A stretch of 64,000 bases of DNA from Inia geoffrensis (GCA_036417435.1 CM070905.1:68155092-68219091); one strand, 5' to 3'; counted from the stretch's first letter, positions 10,628 through 25,800 are shown. A program made the numbers and translations. Notes: generated by a model from the sequence alone, not told the origin.

Positions 10628-13600
10628 ACCTTCATGACTCACAGTAAGATTCTCAAGAAGTAAACTAGGTCTAGGTCTGTATGTAGGGACTAAGGTTGGG
10701 AAAACAGTGAAAGAACAACATAAATGACTGGATTAAATGTATTTGTTCTATGCCAATGGTTGAATAAAATCTGCATCATACTTTTCCCACCCTAAGCTTG
10801 TTCGGCCAGTTCCATTCTCTTGCCCTTCCAATGTGCCCTCTTCTCCCTACCTCCCTTCAAATTCACACATACACCAGAAAAGTGATGTTGTTCCCAGTCT
10901 ATAAAACTATCATGTGGAGGAACATCAGAAAAGTTTATTTCCCTACTTTTGTTTGTTACTTTATTTATTTTGGGGGGGGGGGCTTAATATCAGCACCCAG
11001 TTAACTGAAATTAGCTCTTGATCTAGATTTTTAGCCCTTATCAACCCCTACCTAAGTTAACTTTTCTCTTCATATTTTTCCAGAAATAAGCATTGCTCTC
11101 ACTTCCTTTTCATTATTGCTTATTCATATCACAAAGAAAAACTATAATCTTAACTAACCATCTGTTGATCAATCACAATTAAAGAAATCTCTACATTTGT
11201 ATGTGATTTGAACATAAGACTAAGTTCTGGATAAGGAGGCAATATGCATAGGACTAAGTGAAGTCAGACAAACCTAAGTTCAGTTTTTGCTCCCCTGTTT
11301 GGTCAGTATCTGATGTCCAGAAGTTTATTTCAATGTCTAAGTCACAATTATCTCTTCTGAAAAGCAGGATACACTGACCCAACAGGGTGATTTTGAGTAC
11401 AGTAAATGCACTTAAAGTACTGTGGCAACTAAATAGAAAAATAAACTTACAGTTTATTAATAAATGATTAATTATAAGAATCAGTGACATTAATAAATAA
11501 TGCCTTGACAATGCTCCCAACATGATACTGAATGTCATATTATCTTCAATGGTTTATCTGCTCATGTCCACATATTTTTCTAATTTATGCTATTTCCCTA
11601 GTGCAAGAAAAAAAGTGAAATTACTTGCTTTTATCAATTGGAAAATATAATTATATTTAAAAATAATGTTCAATTTTCTATTGTAAATCATGACAGAAAG
11701 CAAGTTTTCTGAATTTACTTATGAGAGCAATCTATGGAAATGTATTCCAAGCTCCCAAGAATAAGGTATAGTTGTAAATTTTCGGCACATATTGTACTAA
11801 TATTTCTTTTCTGGAAATATAGGGCAAATGGGTATTGTTATTGATTATGGTTTAGAAAAATATCAAAGAAAAGATCAACAGAAATTATCAGTGTTCTTCA
11901 GGCAGAGAGTATTTCAAATGGAATCTAATGCCTAACTGTACCCATAACATGTATTAGCATATTATTTAGAAATTGCAGAATTTAAAAAATTAATTCCCAA
12001 TACCAGTCATTATTTCCTATTTATTTTTAATAGTACTGAATATTTAACTCTGAGCAAAGACCATTATAAAATAAATAGAAGCTAAAAATTAAATTCATCA
12101 AACTAATATTTATTACAATAGTTGGATTTATTTTGCAACAGAATGGATATCACACCTCCTGTCTGGCTGAGGACTGAGAATTCTTGCTCCCTGTCTTCAC
12201 AGGCATTTCTGACTCCTTGGATAGTTACACTGGCATGTCATCCACTTGGGGACAGGGTGCCATAAAGCCCTGACCGCTCTCTAGCCTTCTGTAAGAGAGG
12301 CCACCCTTTCTAAAAAAATACAGTGTTTTGTTTTTAAACTAAGTTTTTCATTTCACTCAGTGACTTCCTAGTGATTCATCTGCAAGTTGTATACCTATTT
12401 CTACAATAAAATTCATTTAAGGTAATCTTGCCTTAGCTCAAACTCTACGAGTCTGACCTTTGTTTTAAGTAGAGGGTTTGCAGTATTATATTATTAAAAG
12501 TACTGGAAAACAAAAAAGCGAGCATAATCTTTGAAAATATTTAATGGAATCTCAGAGTGAAATTACTTAAGTGAACTATTAACAACTATATCATTGTTAA
12601 AATGCTTTCACAGAATTTACTAAGACAACTAATTTCACCTTCCTTGATGAACTTACTCAGTTTGCATGTAGGCTTTTCTATCTCTTTTCTGATTTTCTTT
12701 TTGCTTATTTGTGTGTTTCTGCAGTAAAGAATTGCAACCTCAGCAAACCATAAATTTCACTTTTATACACAAAACACTTTTCTGGGAACCAAGACACTAT
12801 GATTTATGGAGATGCATTTCATTTTTAAATATACAAGGGAGCTGAAACGATAACAACAGAAAAAAATCCTTATATTAAGACCCAGAAAAAGTGATTGTAA
12901 TTAAAAATTAAGCTGGATTGATTGATTCAGTAACCAAATCCATGAGAGTAGAGAATCAATTTTTATATTACTCAAGTACTGCAGAATTAGCATAAAATGA
13001 CTTTGATAATCCTAAAACTATTCATGCTTTTATACTGATTTCGAGTTCCCTCCACATTTACTGGTTTCTGGATTAAAAAAGTAAAATTTAGTTTAAGCTG
13101 AGGAGCAATACTGACTCTACAGAAAATACGTTCCACTCTTAAAAGTATGCTAAACACATTCCTTAAAGTTTCTCATTAGAAATTATTTACTTAGCAAATG
13201 TGACTGCACATGCCAGCTTTCTTTAACTGATTTATTATTTTGATTGCGTATCTCCCAAATACGTTTTCAACTAAGATAATTATGTTAATTGGCATCTTTA
13301 AAGGGAATCTTCAACACAGAGAATTGTCTTCAAAGTAATCTCTGGGGAGTTAAAATATTTTCAACAATTTATCATGAGACTTTCAAAAGTTAATTCCCAA
13401 CTTACTCTATAACCCCGCAAATTGCCCCTAGCACTCTCCTTTAAGTCCTTCTTAGGAAATAAGAAGATTGTGCCTTAGAGAATTCTAGCGAAAGCATTTT
13501 AAAGGCAGAATTTATTGGCCTTTAAGTAACTGAAAAATAAGACAAAGAAATTGAAGCTTAGAGTTTAATATTTTCCCCTCGGCATAGGAAAGATGAAATT

Positions 13601-14949
13601 ACAAAATTAAATCTTTTATTGCAAGATACCCAAATGACTAAAACCATTAATATGTGATGGTACCTAGATGGCAAAGCCTTATTATCAAGCCTGAAGTTTG
13701 TGAAGTTTTTAAGTATTTTATTCTATACGTATGTACCTAAATCAAATAGAAACTCAGGGATACTAGGACAAATTAATTCAAACTTGACAGACTGCTGATC
13801 CAACTTGTCAGTCTAGCACTAGAAGAGCCAGGATTAAGAAAGAGGGGCTCAAGCTCTCTGCCTTGGTATCAGGTTGTACCCCGTCACTGCTTAGTGAGCC
13901 TGATGGAGTCACATTAGTAAGTCAAGAGAGCAAAGGCAGTTTTTTTTTTTTTTTTAAACAGTCTAACCAAACATGTGACAATTGGAAGAGGACTTAGTAG
14001 AGAAACCATCAAAAATACTGTGTTATTTTTGTATTCATGTTTTAAAAAGCAAAAAAAAAAATGTAAATGCAGACTCTCTTATTAAAGGGATACTATCAAG
14101 CTAGACTTATATGTTACTGAGAACAATTTACTACCCAAACCCATTATACAGTTAACATGGTAATTTAGATAAAAACAGAAAGTGTAGTGAATCTTGCTTC
14201 CTGGAGTGACAGAGGTTGGGGCACGCGTGAGATTTCAATGAACTACACTTAGAAGTGGCCATGAATTATAGATGACAGCATAGTTAGATGCATTATTTCA
14301 TCTCAAATTAGAGCTGACATTGTGAAGCAAGATGTCCTTCTAGCAATCTAAGTAAGTGTTGGCAGCAAGAATAGGTTTCAATCTAGAAATACATTCCTTA
14401 AAGAAACAGACAATTAAGTATCACCTAATTATCTTCTCTATAGCTTTTGAAAGGTTAACACTTCCATGTTCTAAAATCTAAGTAATGAGAAAAAAATACA
14501 GTAACCTGAATATACTCTCTAACCTTTAACAATTTCTAGGATTTTTTAAACATTTCAAATCCTATAATGATGAAGAAATTACATAATAGTAGGGAAAGCC
14601 TTACTATTTTTTTTTTTTTTAATCCAGGCTCTTTCCAAGGCAAGAGTGCCTTATATTTCACTGAAAACATAGCCAGATGAGACTTCTCCAACTAAAGTGT
14701 GTTTAAGGGAAACAAACATGAAAGGGGGGTGTGGTTTTCCTAAGGTAGGCTTGCTTTCATTACAGGTACTTATATCCAAACTGCCTCTTTATATTTATTC
14801 TTCATAACACTCATTCCTGATATAAGCTAATGTACTGTTAATATTACTCCTACTTCACTAGAGAAGAAAATGTGGTTTCTACGGCATTTGCAAATGTTTG
14901 TTAAAGAAGAATTTCAATATAAAGGCAAGAAATATTTTTATTTCTATTG
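10628..14949. other. Unassigned, largely repeat-free DNA
   Basis: About 4.3 kb without a confident gene or repeat. It is AT-rich with short homopolymers: an 11-base G run (10972-10982), a 17-base T run near 13942 and a T run near 14611. A few patches (12150-12310, 13780-13930) are less AT-rich and may be decayed ancient repeats or conserved non-coding DNA; I cannot tell which from the sequence alone. The open frames at 10798-11004 and 11254-11538 are unsupported. Confidence 0.35.
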
Positions 14950-17900
14950 AAAGATTATCATAGAATATTTCAGATATAAAATGATAAATGAAAATAATAT
15001 AAAAATACCTGTATTCCCCTCACATAGTTCCCTTCGTCTCTCCACATAGATAACCACTTTCTTTAGTTTGACATTTGTCATTTCCATGAATTATGCTTTC
15101 TCTATACATGTATGAATCTCTAAAACATATAAAAAATTTTGCAAGTTTTAAAACTTTTCTGAAAATGTTTTCAGAGATATGTATTTTTCTGTACTTTGCT
15201 CTTTTAAATCCAGCATTGGGGTTTGTGAGATACATTCAGGTGGACAGATGTAACTCAAAATCTTTCATTATCATTGTTGAATGATATTCCATTGTTTGAA
15301 TTTGCTACCACACTTTACTTACTGACCTACTGTTGATGGCACAGTAGGATGACTCGAATTTATCTTGCAAGTATAAACAATGCAAAGAGTGACATTTTAA
15401 AACAAGTCTCATGGTATACATATATGAGAATTTCTCTAGAATACATCGCTAGGAACAGAAGTGCTGGGTCTTAGCATATGCACATCTTTATCTTTATATC
15501 TAACTGAAAAACTGCTCTTCAAAGTGTTTCTATCAACAAAAACATGATAGGCAGTATTTAAGGTTTGTCTTTGCTCCTCATGCATGCCAACACTTGGTAT
15601 TGTCAGACTTTTAATTTTAATTATTCTGATAGCTATAAAATGGTAGCTTTTCATTTCCTTTTTCTTAATTGAAATCAATTGAATACTTTTTCTTGTGTTT
15701 ACTGGGTATTCATTTTTCCTCTTTTAGAAATGCTGTTTTCATATCTTCTGCCCATTTTAATTTAAAAAACTCACTTTTCTGTTTATAACCACAGAAAGCC
15801 TCTTCATATTCTAAATAATAATCCTTTGTCAGTTATAGACATGCTTTCCTATGGAGGGGGCGTGTTTCCAGGCACTCCTTTCTAATAGTATTTTTCTATG
15901 CTTGCACCAATGCCACATTCCATATAGCCTTAATTATCACAGCTTCATAATACATATTGGTATTTGGTAAGAAAAACTCTCAAACTCTGTCTTGATTGTT
16001 TTTAAACATTTGCCTTCCATATATATTTTAAGACAAGCTTGTCCAGTTCCTTTCAAAAAATACTCTTTTAGGATTATAAATGAATTAAAAAACGAGGAGA
16101 ACTGACATTTTGATGATAGTCTTCTTACTAATGAATAGGGTTTTAACATTTTTCCATAAATGTGTCATTTTTTTGTTCTTGAAGGTCTTATGCAACTTTG
16201 TTAGATTTATTCCAATGTAATTTGTATTTTCTGGCATATTTGTAAATAGGACCTAATTCTCTTTCCTTTCAATTATATACGATAACTACCTGTTAAATAT
16301 CAGATGGCTCATATTATTTCTAATAATTTGAATGTAGACTAGTTAATGTTTTCCATAGAATCTTGTATATGACAAATGACAAATAAGGACAATCTAGTTT
16401 CTTCTTTCCCAGTCATAATAAATCTTGTTTTGTTTTACTTCATGTTTTTGACTTACTGATCTACTGATAAGTTCTAGTACAGTGTTCTACAGAAATAATT
16501 AGATTGTAAGCATCTTTGTATCATTCCTCAATCATAAGGATGTACCTTCAATTTTCATCATTATGTATCAGGCTTGTTAGATTTTCTAATAGTTATTCTT
16601 CATCTTTTACTCCCAGTTGCTAAGAATTTTAATTAGTAGATACTTAATTTTATTTACTGCCTTTCCTTTTTCATTTTAATGAGCTATTTAATAAATTATT
16701 TTAAAACATGTTCACTTTTGATATATGTCTACTATAATATCCTAATTTTGAACCACTCTTGTATTCTTGGGATAATCCAACTTGATTATGATGTAGTTGA
16801 TATTTTAAAACGTATTTGTTTTAGGATTTGATTTCCATGTATTTTCTTAGAATTTTACATCTATGTTAATATTTGAAATTAGATTTAATTTTCCTTTCTC
16901 ATCCTGTCTTAGATTACGTTTATCAATATGTTCAAACATAAAGTGAATGGGTAAGAGTTTCCTCTTATATACCCTCTAGTTGGTATGCATGTTATTTAAA
17001 TTAACACTTCCTTGAGTATTTGTTCAAAGTTGTTTTAAAAAACATCAGTGAATGAAGGGGTGTATTAATTTTTAACTACTGATTTAATTACTTTATGTCT
17101 AATAAATTTTCTTTGGTTAACAGTTTCAAAAATTGTATTATTCTTGCAAATTGTTCTTTTTTTCAAATGCACTATAATAAAGTTCTTTACTATAATATTA
17201 TTTTATATTTATTTTTACTTCTGCATTTTAATTCTCTTATAAAATTCCTGAAATTATTATTTCTGTGTGATCTATCTTGCTAGAATTTTTGTCTTTTCCA
17301 TAAACAAATATTTAACGTTTTTTGAATTTAGGTTTTGTTCTATATCTTTAATACCATCTCTTACAAATATTTTAAGATATCTTCAAATTTATTTGAGTGT
17401 ATTCTAACTTTTTATGTTCAATGATTGGCTCATTAAATTTTTGCCTTTCCCCTAAAATAAGCATTTACAGCTATAACTTTCCTTTAATTACACAGTAACT
17501 CTATCACAAAAGTTTTAATAAATATTTTCATTATGCTTCATTTCTAAATATTTTCTACTGTCCATATGACCACTTTCTTTGATTTACAATTTATGTGTAA
17601 TTTTGAATTTCTAAATAAGTGTTTTACATATTTTCTTTCTGTTATATATGGTAATTGATTTCAATGATTAACTTTTTATATGAAAATACAGTTTATATGA
17701 TAATGATTCTTGAAAATGTAGCATCATTTACATATTGGTCAATTTGATAAACACAAACTGCCAATCCCTGTTTTGTATCTGTCAAATTTAACTCAAAATG
17801 GTACGTTGGATATGCCTTTGTGTTTTCTATTTTTATTGCCTTTTCTACGGATCTTTTATAAATCCTGTTACCTTCCTTTGCTTTACCTGACATTTATTTC

Positions 17901-19330
17901 CTTATTTTTTCCTTTACTGGTTTGGAAGTAGGGTTCTACTTCTAAAGCATACGGTAAATTTAGAACCTTTAAATCCCATCATTTCTTTCTCAACTCACAT
18001 GTTTGGATTATACTTTGTTGCCTACCTCTCAGTTAGACATTACTGATTTATTCATCCAATGCTTATTTAGATGTGTCTACTTTTATACAAATTTCTTTTC
18101 TTCTCACATGCTAAATCTTTTATTCTGAGAATAAATTAAATTGAGAACTTCCTGAAGTGAAAGTTTATTGCACATAAGCTCTCTTAGCTTTTATAGATAC
18201 ATGTTTTCATGTGCCTTCTAGTGTCAAAATGTTAAGTCAGCTGATTTTCAAATCATGGGTTGACAATTACTTTCTCAGAAATGTGAAGATATTCTGCAGT
18301 ACTCTGGCTTTTATTGTTGATGTTGAATAATCAGTGTCCCTTGTGTTGTGTTCTTTTGAAGATAATTTGTCCTTTCTCTCTGGCACTTTTAAGGTTCTCT
18401 CATTCTCTCTGTTTCTATTTCTCTGGTACTCTGTAGTTTTAACTAAGATGAATCTGGAAGTTTTGTTTCCTTCTTTGTTTTTGTGTTGTCATTATCCTGC
18501 GAAGAATTTATTATGATTTCTGGATTCAGAATTTATGTTCTTTGCTAACTCCGCAAAATGTTTTTGCACTATCATTACCAATATTAGTTCTCTCACCTCT
18601 TTATTATCTACTTCTAGAATCCAATCACATGCTTCTCTAGTTAACATTTAATTATTTCTCATTTTTAAAATTTGTTTCCCCATGTGTTGTTCTATCTTTC
18701 ATTTCGCTAATACTATCTTCAGCTGTGTTCTAATATGCTTATTAATCCTCCATTGAGAATTCTTTTTCAAATTTCAATAATCATATTTTACATTTATAGA
18801 CATTGCATTTAGTTTGTTTTCCAGACTGATTAGTATTTTTTTAAACAATCATGTTTCTTTCTCAAGTTTTAATTTTTTTTAATTATTAACCTTTAAAAAA
18901 TACTTACTTTTAATTTCTGCTAATTTTAGTATTATACCTTTTGGGAGTTTTTTTTTTCTTTTGGTACAAATCTGCTTCGTTCTGTTTCTCCTGTCTTGTT
19001 CATGCCAATTTATATTCTCAACCACTTTTAAATTTTCTATTGTGACTTCTTATTCATTGAGGCTTCTTCTTATTTAATGGGGGGAACGGTACAAGTCCTA
19101 TGTTGAGAGTTAATCTCTCCAGGTAGAATTTGCTTTTGGCTCTGCAAGGTAACCAGTGGTGATATCAACCCACAATTACTTTAAATTCTCACCTTGGGTT
19201 TTTTTCATACCTCCAGAGAGTGTAGAAACCTCAGTTCCAAATTTGCAGGAAGTTCAGTCTGTGGTTTTTACTTCTACATGAATTTTTACTGTACCAACTT
19301 TGTGTCCAGGCTGAAACAAGTATCTTTTGT
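14950..19330 (-). mobile_element. Long, old L1M/HAL1-like LINE relic
   Basis: The plus strand reads as an antisense old LINE for about 4.4 kb. Landmarks include 'gatattccattgtttgaatt', 'gaacagaagtgctgggtctt', 'tgccaacacttggtattgtc', 'atcttctgcccatttt' and 'ataatcctttgtcagttata' at the 3' side. Further on come 'tcttgtatatgacaaatgac' and 'catgggttgacaattacttt', then stretches around 18300-19100 typical of the 5' side of old L1M or HAL1. It has no long open frame and may be a composite of several fragments. The small open frames inside it are shadows. Confidence 0.7.
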
Positions 19331-19947
<617 letters not shown>

Positions 19948-20560
19948 TACCCAACATTTTTAAGTGTTTGGTTTGAGCGTTTTCAGGACATCTATCCACC
20001 ACAATGACAAGAAATAAAAGACTTTAATTATTTGCATTTCTGACTTTGGAAAAGATGTTTATAAACATTGGCTATTATATTATTATTAAAATAATAATTA
20101 TTATATTATTAAAATAATTATAAAATAATTATACTTTATACATATAATTTAAAATCACCTCGTTCACTGCAAATACTCTCGTTTATATGCATATATGTTA
20201 GATGATGATGTTAACAATTTTGGTTATCATACTACCAAATTTTATAAATCCTTTTTATAGCTACAACTGTCGCAATTTGATAATAATGGTTCTCAACAAT
20301 ATTCATAATGATTACTCATCTGTAAGATGAAATAAAGTCACATGAGGTTTTAAAATTTTCCATCCCCCAAATTTCTAAATTTTTGTGTCAGATTTTGATA
20401 TTGTATATGGTAGTTATAATTTTTAGTATTATTCAGTTGCAATGTATTAGTACTATTTCTTCTTACTGATAATTTTATACTATTTTTCTTAGTAAAACTT
20501 TAATGTTATAGCAATATCATGTGTGACAAAAAGATAAGGTATGTGTTCATTAACAACATT
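19948..20560. other. AT-rich DNA with simple-sequence patches
   Basis: No gene. The segment 20075-20150 consists of interleaved tattat/aataat motifs that can fold back on themselves. The rest is unassigned. Confidence 0.45.
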
Positions 20561-20564
20561 ATAG

Positions 20565-20985
20565 CATGGTTGCCAAATGCATACACTTTGAAGATGGATA
20601 GATTTTAAAGATGGATAGATAAGAATTCAGATGTTGTATCCAACAATACAAGTTTTACAGCTTACCTCACCTCTCTTACCTTTAGTTCCTAATCTGGAAA
20701 ATTTGGATAGTAAATATTGTAGCATTAAGTGCTAAAGTAACAACAACAATAACAACAACAACAACAAAATAGATAACACTGGGCATTTACTGAACACTGC
20801 ACTAAGTATTTGATATTGATCAGACATTTTCACCTTCACAGGAGACTACAAAAGAGGTCCTATTGTTACTCCCACTTTACAAATATATATGATGCATGTA
20901 AAGCCCTTAGCCTAATACTTACTACAGTATAAATGCCCCAACAAATAGTATTTGTTATTCTTAAGTATTATTATAGCTAGTATTA
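20565..20985 (+). repeat. MIR SINE interrupted by an antisense MIR-like segment
   Basis: A sense MIR starts near 20565 ('catggttgccaaatgcatac', then the core to about 20735) and its 3' end reappears at about 20893-20985 ('catgtaaagcccttagccta' through 'agtatttgttattctt'). Between them are a (CAA)-rich stretch at 20740-20768 and an antisense MIR-like segment at about 20775-20890 ('gggcatttactgaacactgc', 'tcccactttacaaat'). The simplest reading is one MIR inserted into another. Confidence 0.6.
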
Positions 20986-23787
20986 CTAAGTTTAAAACCC
21001 TACAATTTCCATATAAACTCATGAATACTGTGATCTTAGGAGTGTTATTTAAAAAGGCATAAACATAATAATATATTATCATATCTGAAATGCCCTAAAC
21101 CACCACTGAATATACCTGTTTATTCCCTGTAGCAAATTCATTTGAGAAATACAATAATTAACTCTTTGGTTACTAAATTAACAATGCTTCTTTTCCAGTT
21201 AATGAGTGATAGACAAGTGGCATTAATCCTTAATCTATTTCAGACTATCTATCAGTACCACTATTGTCCCCCACACCTCTGTCGTTTGTATACCCTTAAT
21301 GCTTCCTTTGCTAGCCATCATGATGGTTCCTTTCTCTGCCTATAAGATCCAAGAGTAATTTCTTTTCTGATCATTATGGTTACCTGATACCAATTCCCAG
21401 GTTTTCTTACACTAACAAAAAAATGAATAGCAGAGTATATTTTGAAGGTCAAAATAATAAAAATCAAGGAGAGAAGCCTAATCTTATTTTTCTAAAGTAT
21501 AGGGTCTATAAATTATATTTTTATAAAAAGTATCATCTCATATTTTCCATGTTATAAATGAAAAAGGACTGCATTTATTGTTTTTCCTTCACTGAATGAG
21601 TGTGAAATACTATAAAACATATCAAAACAAATACATATTTATTGGTTATAAAATGAAGGCATTTAAATTACAAAACATGGAAGACAAAAGAAAATAAAAT
21701 TTTAATTAGAAGGATTGACTAATACATAGGATCACACATCTGAAGAATTTAAAAATTTATCATAGAAAACAAAGCAACTATCAACAGTCACTCACAATGT
21801 TAATCCTTGAATGATTCCTTACTGTAAGTTCATATAATCATATAAATTACACTGGACCTTCATCAAGAGGACTATTTTCAGGGAATTGTCCAAAGATAAA
21901 TGAGCATTTAGAATGCTCATTAGGAGTTATTATGGCCAGTTTAATAAAAAATTCATTAAACATTCCCAGGAAAAATTTGTGAGGGCAAATTTTAGCAACA
22001 CTTTTTAGCAGGTGACTATTCTGTACAGACATTTAATAGGAAAGAAAATTGGGAAAAAGTTCCCAAGTACTAATGCCCCAGTTGTACAAAAACTCTGTTT
22101 AACATCAACTCATTACCTACTGTAAAATCATTTCAGAGAAAATAGTTCTTAAAAATTTGAACTAATCTTTTCCCTAGCTTGGTTCTTAATTCTTGCTGTT
22201 TTTCTCTGTGGCACCTTGTCATAATGTGTCTTTTAAAACCTGCATGTCTTCTAGGATGACAAACTGTGAAGAAAATAAAGAAGTAAATCCTCTGATCGCT
22301 TAATTTCCTGTATCTTCACAATATATTTTGGATACGCTGCCCACATTCCATTGCATTATTATGCGCAAGGTGAAATTAGTAATCATTATTAAAGCAAAAG
22401 TTGATCTATACTGAAAACAAAAAAATCCAAGTAGAAATATCCCGATTTTGTTATAGTCTTTTTTCTTAATTTGTCAACCATATTTCGTTTTAATTTTTCC
22501 AAATTATTTAACGATGTTTTACTAGGACACACAAAATTCAGAAATATACTTAAGTAAGAAGAACCAGCACAAAGGAAATAATGGAGAGAAGGCTATAATA
22601 ATGGAGCCCAAAATGAAGCTAAAATGCATGAAATGTGGCTTTAATTAACTGTGATTACAAGACTAGATAAGTCATTTTTTTATCTTAAACGGTGGAACCT
22701 GTTTCCAAGGATCATAAAGAGAACCCTGCATCTTAAAAGGTAAAGTATCCCTAATGACACATATACATTAAACACGGCCACAAGTTTCATGTTCCTTATA
22801 AACCAAGGCATCTATCAAAAAGCTATTATTTTTTTTTTTTTGGTTAGAATTGTGATTTTCCAAAGAAGCAAGTCCTAAAAGTAATGCCTTCTGTGGAACT
22901 CAACTACTTTTTGCTGCAGAAATTCCCTAGAGTTCAAAGTCCTATCAGAAGAGGATGTCTACACTGAATTGTTGAGGCTTTTTTTCTTATTACTTTTAAG
23001 TTGAACTTCAATCACCATAATTTGTAACATGAGGAAAAGCCATGTTTCACTAACTTCCTTGGCTGTTTAGCCTGTCTTTTATACACATCACAACCAAAAT
23101 TGTCTCCAAACACTTCTAGCAATCCCCTGTTTAGTAAAGGTACAGGGTCTCTCCATACTTCATGAAAGGATTCCCTTTGAAGTCAGTTTGTGCTCTAAAA
23201 GGCATGGAGAAAATCCTGTCAACAGTGGACCCAAGAGCCATACGCACTTTTTGTGTTTTGAAAAGCTTAACTAATGTTCCAGTCAAACAAAATGTATTCT
23301 TTTCTAGGACAGTTATTTGTACATCCTTAAAACCACTTCTAAGATCCTCATCAAACCTTCCTGAGAATTTAGGTAAATTGGTTTACTTAGTTTTTTATCA
23401 GCTGCTCTACTAACTCCTTAAGAGTGATACAATAGGGAAAAGAGGTATAGTTTTCTTTAATAGAAACTTGCTTTGTTAGCTTTTACACACTCCACATATT
23501 ACTCTAACACGTGGCATGCAGCCAGAAACTGAGTGTTATCATGAGTGCCAATTTAAAAAACAATTCAACTAAACATTGACAAATGATCAAATCTTTGACT
23601 AATGATATATACAATAAATTATGATAAAACACCAACTTCTATTCCATGTGTTCTAAGAACTTTCTGTATTTCTCTCTTACCCAGCTTACCATTTGCTCAA
23701 TTTGTATCTAAGGACACATGTGAAGTCCCTCCTCCAGGGTTCTGGGTAAGAATTTGTCCAAGGGCATGTAGAGGGTCAAATAAAAAC
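20986..23787. other. Unassigned DNA
   Basis: About 2.8 kb with no confident gene or repeat family. The small open frames at 21142-21345, 21847-22032, 23162-23413 and 23602-23958 have no domains or splice context; the last partly overlaps the start of an L1. Confidence 0.35.
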
Positions 23788-23796
23788 AAGCTCATA

Positions 23797-25158
23797 GATA
23801 TCATCTCCCACAGGTCAGAATGGCCATCACCAAAAAGTCTACAAATAATAAATGTTGGAGAGGTTGCAGAGAAAAGGGAACCTTCCTACACTGTTGCTGG
23901 GAATGCAAATTGGTGCAGCCACTATGGAAAACGGTATGGAGGTTCCTTCAAAAACTAAAAACAGAGCCACCATATGATCCAGCAATCCCACTCCTGGGCA
24001 TTTATCCAGAGAAAATTCTAATTAAAAATGATACATGCATCCCCAATGTTCACAGCAGCACTATTACAATAGCCAAGACATGGAAGCAACCTAAGTGTTC
24101 ATCGACAGATGAGTGGATAAAGATGTGGTATATTTATACAAGGGAATATTATTCAGTCATAAAAAAGAATGTTGCAGCAACATGGATGGACCTAGAGATT
24201 ATCATACTAAATGAAGTCAGACACAGAAAGACAAATATATGATATCATTTATATGTGGAATCTAAAAAAATGATACAAATGAGCTTATTTACAAAACAGA
24301 AACAGACTCATGGACATAGAAAACAAACTTATGGTTACCAAAGGGGAAAAGTTGGGGGAAGGATAAATTAAGAGTTTGGGATTAGCAGATACACACTACT
24401 ATGTATAAAATAGATAAGCAACAAGGATCTACTGTACAGCAAGGGAACTTATTTAATACCTTGTAATAAACTATAATGGAAAAGAATCTGAAATGTATAT
24501 GTGTATTGATGTACATAAAATTGAATCACTTTGCTGTACACCAGAAACTAATGAGATGGAGCAGGACTCTGTAAGGGCCCTCCCTGGTACAAATTCTGTC
24601 CATGTCCCCTGTTTCTTGTCTGTAGAAAATAAGCTTCATTCAGCCCCCTTGACCTTTCCTGCATTGGGCAGATTCAAACAGTTGCTAATCAGGGAAGGGA
24701 GGAAACGCAGAAAGAAAGGAGGAGCAGTCAATTACTGCCTTGGGGCAGGGTCCTGGCTCCTCCTGAAGGAATATACATAACATTATCTTTGAGCTCTTCT
24801 GTAGGAACTAAGGCCCCAACTCAGGTGGAAGATGGTAACTTCAAGCTGAACACAGTGAAAACAAGATTCCTGGAACGCCCTGTTATCTCACCACCAGCCA
24901 ATCAGAAGAAAGTCACACACCCTGCAGCCCTCACAACAAATTTTGCCTTTAGAAACTTCTCCCTGAAAACCATAAGTTCAGGGTTTTTGAGCACAAGACA
25001 CCTATTCTCCTTGCTTGGCCCTGTAATAAACCCTTCTCTGCTCCAAGCTCCAACGTTTTGGTTCATTTGGCCTCACTGTGTGTGGGGCACGCAAACTTGG
25101 GTTCAGTAACATTAACACAACATTGTAAATCAACTATACTTATATTAAAAAAAAAAAA
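23797..25158 (+). mobile_element. 5'-truncated L1 LINE (ORF2 C-terminus and 3' UTR), split by an LTR
   Basis: The L1 starts in the ORF2 C-terminal region. The frame at 23820-24242 encodes typical residues such as [41 protein letters not shown] and AATWMDLEIIILNEV, but with a frameshift or missing residues near the end. The 3' UTR follows to 24551, is interrupted by an LTR (24552-25111), and resumes with 'cacaacattgtaaatcaact' to a poly(A) run ending near 25160. A 9-bp imperfect target-site duplication (aagctcata at 23788-23796, aagcttata at 25159-25167) frames the whole L1. Only the C-terminal 140 codons are open, so it is non-functional. Confidence 0.9.
24552..25111 (+). mobile_element. Solo LTR inserted in the L1 3' UTR
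   Basis: The 560-bp element starts TG and ends CA, exactly where the L1 3' UTR phrase 'ccagaaactaa/cacaacattg' is broken. The flanking 4-mers are ctaa and ttaa, a 4-bp duplication with one difference, consistent with a class I ERV. A polyadenylation signal aataaa is at 25025-25030, so the orientation is plus. No retroviral internal sequence accompanies it. Its first half is related to the LTR at 26477. Open frames at 24493-24780 and 24789-25109 fall in this LTR. Confidence 0.8.
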
Positions 25159-25160
25159 AA

Positions 25161-25800
25161 GCTTATAAATTTGGCCTCATTAATGCCAGGCTCAATTCTA
25201 AAAGCTTCCAAAATGTGGATCATGGGTTGGGTACATCAATATATTACAATGGGTCTGAAAACTCACATATGCAGAAAAACAACTGTAGAAATACTATGTT
25301 GCACCTATATACACTGATAATTTTCAGAGATATTTATTTTAATTAGAGTATAAGATGCACTCATTTTAAAGCATTGGTATATTTATGTTACTTTGTATAA
25401 CTTTATATTTTCTCAGTCACTGGGTACTAAAAGTACAACTACCAGTACATCCTGTTCTCAGACCTGAAATACTGAAAACCCTTCTAGATATGAACAGACC
25501 TATGCTGATAATCATGCAATGGCTACCACAGCTGCTTCCGTCATAGCACACCCACTGGCATACTAGAAGATAAAACCCATTAGCTGTTTCTAAGCTTCTA
25601 TGTGTATTAGAACAATTCCCTGACTTTGGTCATCTCAAGCAACACTAATTCTGTACCTTCACTGGAAATTCTAAACCATGTATCTGATTTTTAGTAGGCT
25701 CTTGACTAAAGAGATATTATCTAAAGCCTGACAGAGTGACAATGAAATTCCAAGAAACTCAGACCATCTAATCTCTTTAAAACACAAGAAATCCCTTTGT
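25161..25800. other. Unassigned DNA
   Basis: No gene and no recognised repeat between the L1 poly(A) end and the L2 relic. Confidence 0.4.

Noticed and set aside
10972..10982. Eleven-base G run as a possible G-quadruplex
   Set aside because: A single uninterrupted homopolymer without flanking G tracts is weak evidence and may also be a sequencing length error.
23820..24242. 140-codon open frame
   Set aside because: It is the C-terminal end of L1 ORF2 in a truncated, non-functional element, so it is listed as L1 and not as a gene.
24493..25109. Two consecutive ~100-codon frames that might suggest a gene
   Set aside because: They lie almost entirely in a solo LTR inserted in an L1.
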